Assembly (NCBI GenBank): GCA_009829735.1
Contig: CM020618.1
Coordinates: forward strand, 9,639,119-9,703,118
Origin: Pyropia yezoensis
Lineage: Eukaryota; Rhodophyta; Bangiophyceae; Bangiales; Bangiaceae
Reading direction: 5' to 3'
DNA length: 64,000 nucleotides
The position numbers were made by a program, and so were the translations under genes. The notes under the pieces are model-generated. The model was given only the letters and a program-made list of their open reading frames with translations, was not told the DNA's origin and did no database searches. How positions within the stretch are numbered: position 1 is the first letter of the stretch; each line of letters begins with the position of its first letter. Positions 61,214 through 64,000 of the stretch are shown here, piece after piece.

Positions 61214-62134
61214 TGTGAGGACCCACCTAGAACCGGGGAGCCCTCAACGTACTCGTGGGGGTGTCAGCGGGCCCTGCGAGCCAATGGGGCGGCGGGGCAC
61301 GGGGAAGAGGACGGTGGTCTCGACGGGGGTGGGTCTGGGAAAGAAGATGGGCGCGACGTCGGTGGGGATCGAGGGTACAAAAGGTAAACAGTGTCTTTGG
61401 TCTGTGTCTGTGTTTGCCCCTCTCGTCTCCCCCGGTGGCGCCGACATCCACGCACTATATACTCGCGTCGGGGCACCCGAGGTGCCCCAAAGCATGCGTT
61501 TCCCCATCGCACCGCCGGTAGGCACAGAACGGTCCAAAAACAAAGCATGTCTCTCAGAACAAAGCATGGGCGGGCGTGCGCACTAAAGGAGTGCAGCCCC
61601 AGTTTGCCCGAAACGAAGGAGGTCCCGTGGATGGCGCCCAGCGCGCCCCACCAGCCGGCTCCACACGCCCGTCGGCCAGAAGGTCCGACTGGCTGTAAGG
61701 GCCAGCAAGGCCAAATTCAATCAATCCAAAAGCCGGCGAGCCAGTCATATCGCACTCAGCCGCCAGCGAGGATGTGCGGTGTCCTCGGTGTCGGTGAATC
61801 ATGTGACTGGTCCTTGATGCCAGCTTTCAAGCAGCGCAGAGAATAAAATTCAGGCAGCACAGACGGGGATGTCCGCCCGTGGTTGGTGGACGATGTCACT
61901 CGCTCCTCGCTGTCGAGTTTCGACGTCCATGACAGGGTTCCGACAGTGCGTTGACGGCGGCTTTCGTGCGGTCGGCCGACGTCCGCGAAATGTCAGGGAT
62001 ACAGCGTGGTGTCGCCCAGGGTAGTGGGGAATTGATGTGTCTTGGGGGGAGTTATCGGGGCCGGACATGTAAGGAGAGGTCCCAGTCCATATCCCCTGGG
62101 TTCCGGGTGGGGATTTAAGGGGCAAATCCTTACA
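61214..62134 (-). mobile_element. Solo LTR, copy 3 (921 bp)
   Basis: Minus-strand copy, beginning TGTAAGGA at 62134 and ending TCCTCACA at 61214. CACCT is duplicated exactly at 61209-61213 and 62135-62139. High similarity to copy 1, lower to copy 2. Confidence 0.85.
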
Positions 62135-62198
62135 CACCTGCTTGCAAGGAGCAGTACTACCCCAAGAAGCCCGAGTGGTGGCCTCAAGTCGAGGTCCC

Positions 62199-62664
62199 TG
62201 TGGCAGTATTGACCCCCAGGTAGGGGGCAACACGTGCCATGCAAGGGGCGGCAGGCCACTAGCCTGGTCCGTTCCTCCCCCTGCATTTGGGTCCATATTC
62301 CCTAAGTTCGGGATAGTTAGCTTAGTAGTAAATCCAACTTGGATTTGAGGGTTTTCTGCATTTATCGTCTTGAATTTTCGTGTGGCCCGGTGGGCAGGTG
62401 CTGGGGTGGGAGATTCTGAGTGGCGAGATTCTGAGTGGACCCTGGGGGGATAAGGGGAGGGACAGCGGGGCTTGGCCCTGCGTCCCCGTCCCGACCAAGA
62501 AACTGTTGGACCACACACCATCTTCTTGTTTGTCCGTGGGGGGATTGCCCCACAACAGGGATAGAGTGTGTGCGACTTGCACTTCTTCCGGTTCCCCCGA
62601 CACGGGAGGCAGCCCTCGCACACCGCCCCAACTTGGGTACTGTGTGTGCGAGTGGTTTTTGCCA
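62199..62664 (+). repeat. 5' LTR of the second chromovirus
   Basis: 466 bp bounded by TGTGGC and GCCACA, a perfect 6 bp inverted terminus. A copy lies on the minus strand at 59808-60277. The primer-binding site starts two bases after it. Confidence 0.75.
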
Positions 62665-62666
62665 CA

Positions 62667-62684
62667 TTTGGTGGAGCAGCAGGG
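62667..62684 (+). other. tRNA primer-binding site of the second chromovirus
   Basis: TGGTGGAGCAGCAGGGGA, identical to 22263-22280 although the surrounding leaders are unrelated, which supports a functional role. Confidence 0.65.
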
Positions 62685-62785
62685 GACAGAGGTAAACTTT
62701 ACCTCCGGGTGCACCCGGGTGTAGGGGGCCCTCTGTCTCAGAGGAACGGTGGACTTGGACCGTGTCATACGGATCGTTAGCCAAC

Positions 62786-64000
62786 ATGGCTAGCTCGGAC
62801 CCCCCGTCGTCCGGGGAGTACACGGGTGACGCACGTACTTCAGTGCCTTTGAATACTGGTGAGACACAGGTGGGTTTACCTGGGGTCGCAGAGGGACTAG
62901 AGGTCCCTCAAGCCAGCAGGACTGGAAGTGCGGGCGGGCAACAGGCCACCCCGACTCAGTCGGGAGTTCACTCGGGTGACACTTCTGACGTGGGTGGGCC
63001 GAAGTCTGGCCACCGCGTGGTATACTCAACGGGAACGTCCCAAGGGGTGAGGACTGTCCCCGCGAGTTCCACTCGGGTTGGAGCCAACTTTGGCATGGAG
63101 CCATCGCCAACTAGGCTTTCGGAGGACGGCGGACCTCCGTTGGTCGGCGATGGGCTCGCGCCCATGCCCCCGGTTGAGACCCCTGAGGAACGTGGTTACC
63201 CCTCAGGTGGACTCCCGGAGGCGGACCGAGACTCAACTGGAGTCGTCAATCCACTCCTCGCGGAAACTGTCCGTCGGGAGGCGACCAATGTGTTGCGGCA
63301 GACTTTGCCGGACCTGGTGGTCACGATGACGAATACTATTCTGAATCAGATTGTAGCGAGTTTGCCAGATGGCCTGAATGTCCAGACCGGATTGGGGCTT
63401 GCGAGCCCACAGGCGCAGGGGGAATCCCTCCCCACGCCTATCTCGGGTCGCCCCGAACTGGGGGCGACACCTGTGACTCCCAACGAGGGAGCCACACCAT
63501 ACGCGGTGGGGCGTACGCCCTTCACGGGGGAGTTCCCCTCGGAAACGCCGGCGGCTACACCAAGCTCGCCGTACCAGACTACAGGCACTGAGGGTGGACT
63601 TACCCCAGTGCCACAGCGGCTGTTCCCTCAACGTGAGGTGCCGCCCAAGATCCAGGTAGCCAACCCGGTCTACCAGAGGATCTTTGACTGTGAGACCTAC
63701 GCCCTCCACAACAAGTCGGTGGCGTATGGTCCTGACCAGGCCCGAGCCATGGGCCGTGCCAAGAAGAATGCACTTCACTCTTTTGGGCACAAAGCGGAGT
63801 GGGATGGAACTCCCCCCCTCCGTGTCTTTGAGTTCCTACGTCGTTTCACAAAAGCCTGTGACGACAATGCCATAAGTGAAGGCATGGCTTTTTACATGCT
63901 ACAGGAGTTTACGAAGGGAGACCTGCGGACAGAACTTATGTCCGTCATGCCCAGCTCCTCAAGTGGAGGCGCTGGGGAGGTGACGTCCTATTTGGAGCTC
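62786..64000 (+). CDS. gag: Gag of the second chromovirus (partial, open at the right edge)
   Basis: ATG 62786 (MASSDPPSSGEY); open for 405 codons to the last base. The N-terminal 270 residues are Ser/Thr/Pro/Gly-rich. A helix-forming stretch lies at about 165-195 (NPLLAETVRREATNVLRQTL). From residue 290 it aligns with the first Gag: NPVYQRIFDCETYALHNKSVAYG against VLDYRTYRLLNKKNTYG, then FEFLRRFTKACDDNAISEGMAFYMLQEF against FTWLRKLVKACNDNGVSEGMALYVIPQF. The zinc knuckle and pol lie beyond the window. Confidence 0.85.
   Translation, partial: MASSDPPSSGEYTGDARTSVPLNTGETQVGLPGVAEGLEVPQASRTGSAGGQQATPTQSGVHSGDTSDVGGPKSGHRVVYSTGTSQGVRTVPASSTRVGANFGMEPSPTRLSEDGGPPLVGDGLAPMPPVETPEERGYPSGGLPEADRDSTGVVNPLLAETVRREATNVLRQTLPDLVVTMTNTILNQIVASLPDGLNVQTGLGLASPQAQGESLPTPISGRPELGATPVTPNEGATPYAVGRTPFTGEFPSETPAATPSSPYQTTGTEGGLTPVPQRLFPQREVPPKIQVANPVYQRIFDCETYALHNKSVAYGPDQARAMGRAKKNALHSFGHKAEWDGTPPLRVFEFLRRFTKACDDNAISEGMAFYMLQEFTKGDLRTELMSVMPSSSSGGAGEVTSYLEL

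Larger units (their letters stand above)
62199..64000 (+). mobile_element. Second Ty3 chromovirus, 5' end only (runs off the right edge)
   Basis: 5' LTR, primer-binding site, 100 bp leader and the first 405 codons of gag. It belongs to the same group as the element at 21559 but is clearly a different family, because LTR and N-terminal Gag differ. Confidence 0.8.

Noticed and set aside
59808-62671. A 2.9 kb transposon with 470 bp terminal inverted repeats
   Set aside because: The two repeats begin TGTGGC and end GCCACA. One is followed by a primer-binding site and gag and the other is preceded by a purine tract, so they are LTRs in opposite orientation.

Overview
This window is eukaryotic nuclear DNA. 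It is very GC-rich, its genes are intronless or nearly so, G/C homopolymer runs reach 28 bases, and it carries eukaryote-only families: the RNA polymerase II largest subunit, a UBX-domain p97 cofactor, an RBBP6/Mpe1 DWNN protein, Ty3 chromoviruses and a Tc1/mariner element. My best guess is a GC-rich red alga of the Porphyra/Pyropia type. That is an inference from composition and low intron density, not a proven assignment.

Layout. (1) 1-673: the N-terminal part of RPB1 on the minus strand, running off the left edge. (2) 2.2-8.1 kb and 38.9-43.8 kb: the two arms of a large inverted duplication. Each arm carries two copies of a 364-residue secreted 16-cysteine protein (four near-identical genes in all) and a decayed gene fragment. 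The left arm alone has a 1.07 kb terminal-inverted-repeat insertion. (3) 8.1-38.9 kb, the loop between the arms: a 200 bp Tc1/mariner MITE, a separate small cysteine-rich secreted protein, an ankyrin/polyproline/SUMO-interacting protein with one in-frame TGA, a triple-nested Tc1/mariner element, an 8.5 kb Ty3 chromovirus, an inverted-repeat element split by a solo LTR, an unrecognised minus-strand protein, a UBXN4-like protein and a possible membrane protein. (4) 43.8-58.5 kb: mostly minus-strand host genes. These are a novel single-pass membrane protein, a pseudogene of cofactor-independent phosphoglycerate mutase, a large MFS transporter, and an RBBP6-like protein with a DWNN domain, zinc knuckle and RS domain. 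(5) 58.5-64 kb: retrotransposon debris (a minus-strand LTR with its polypurine tract, a third solo LTR, a small ORF) and the 5' LTR, primer-binding site and gag of a second chromovirus that runs off the right edge.

Main points. All four duplicated cysteine-rich genes and the unrelated fifth one (at 11.6 kb) share a 20 bp box 210-222 bp upstream of the ATG, which suggests co-regulation of a secreted or cell-surface gene set. The inverted arms look homogenised by gene conversion. The 8.5 kb chromovirus has a textbook -1 frameshift heptamer at the end of gag and five in-frame stops but no frameshift across pol. The Tc1/mariner transposase is interrupted by a 362 bp insert with terminal repeats and a target duplication that also has intron-like ends.
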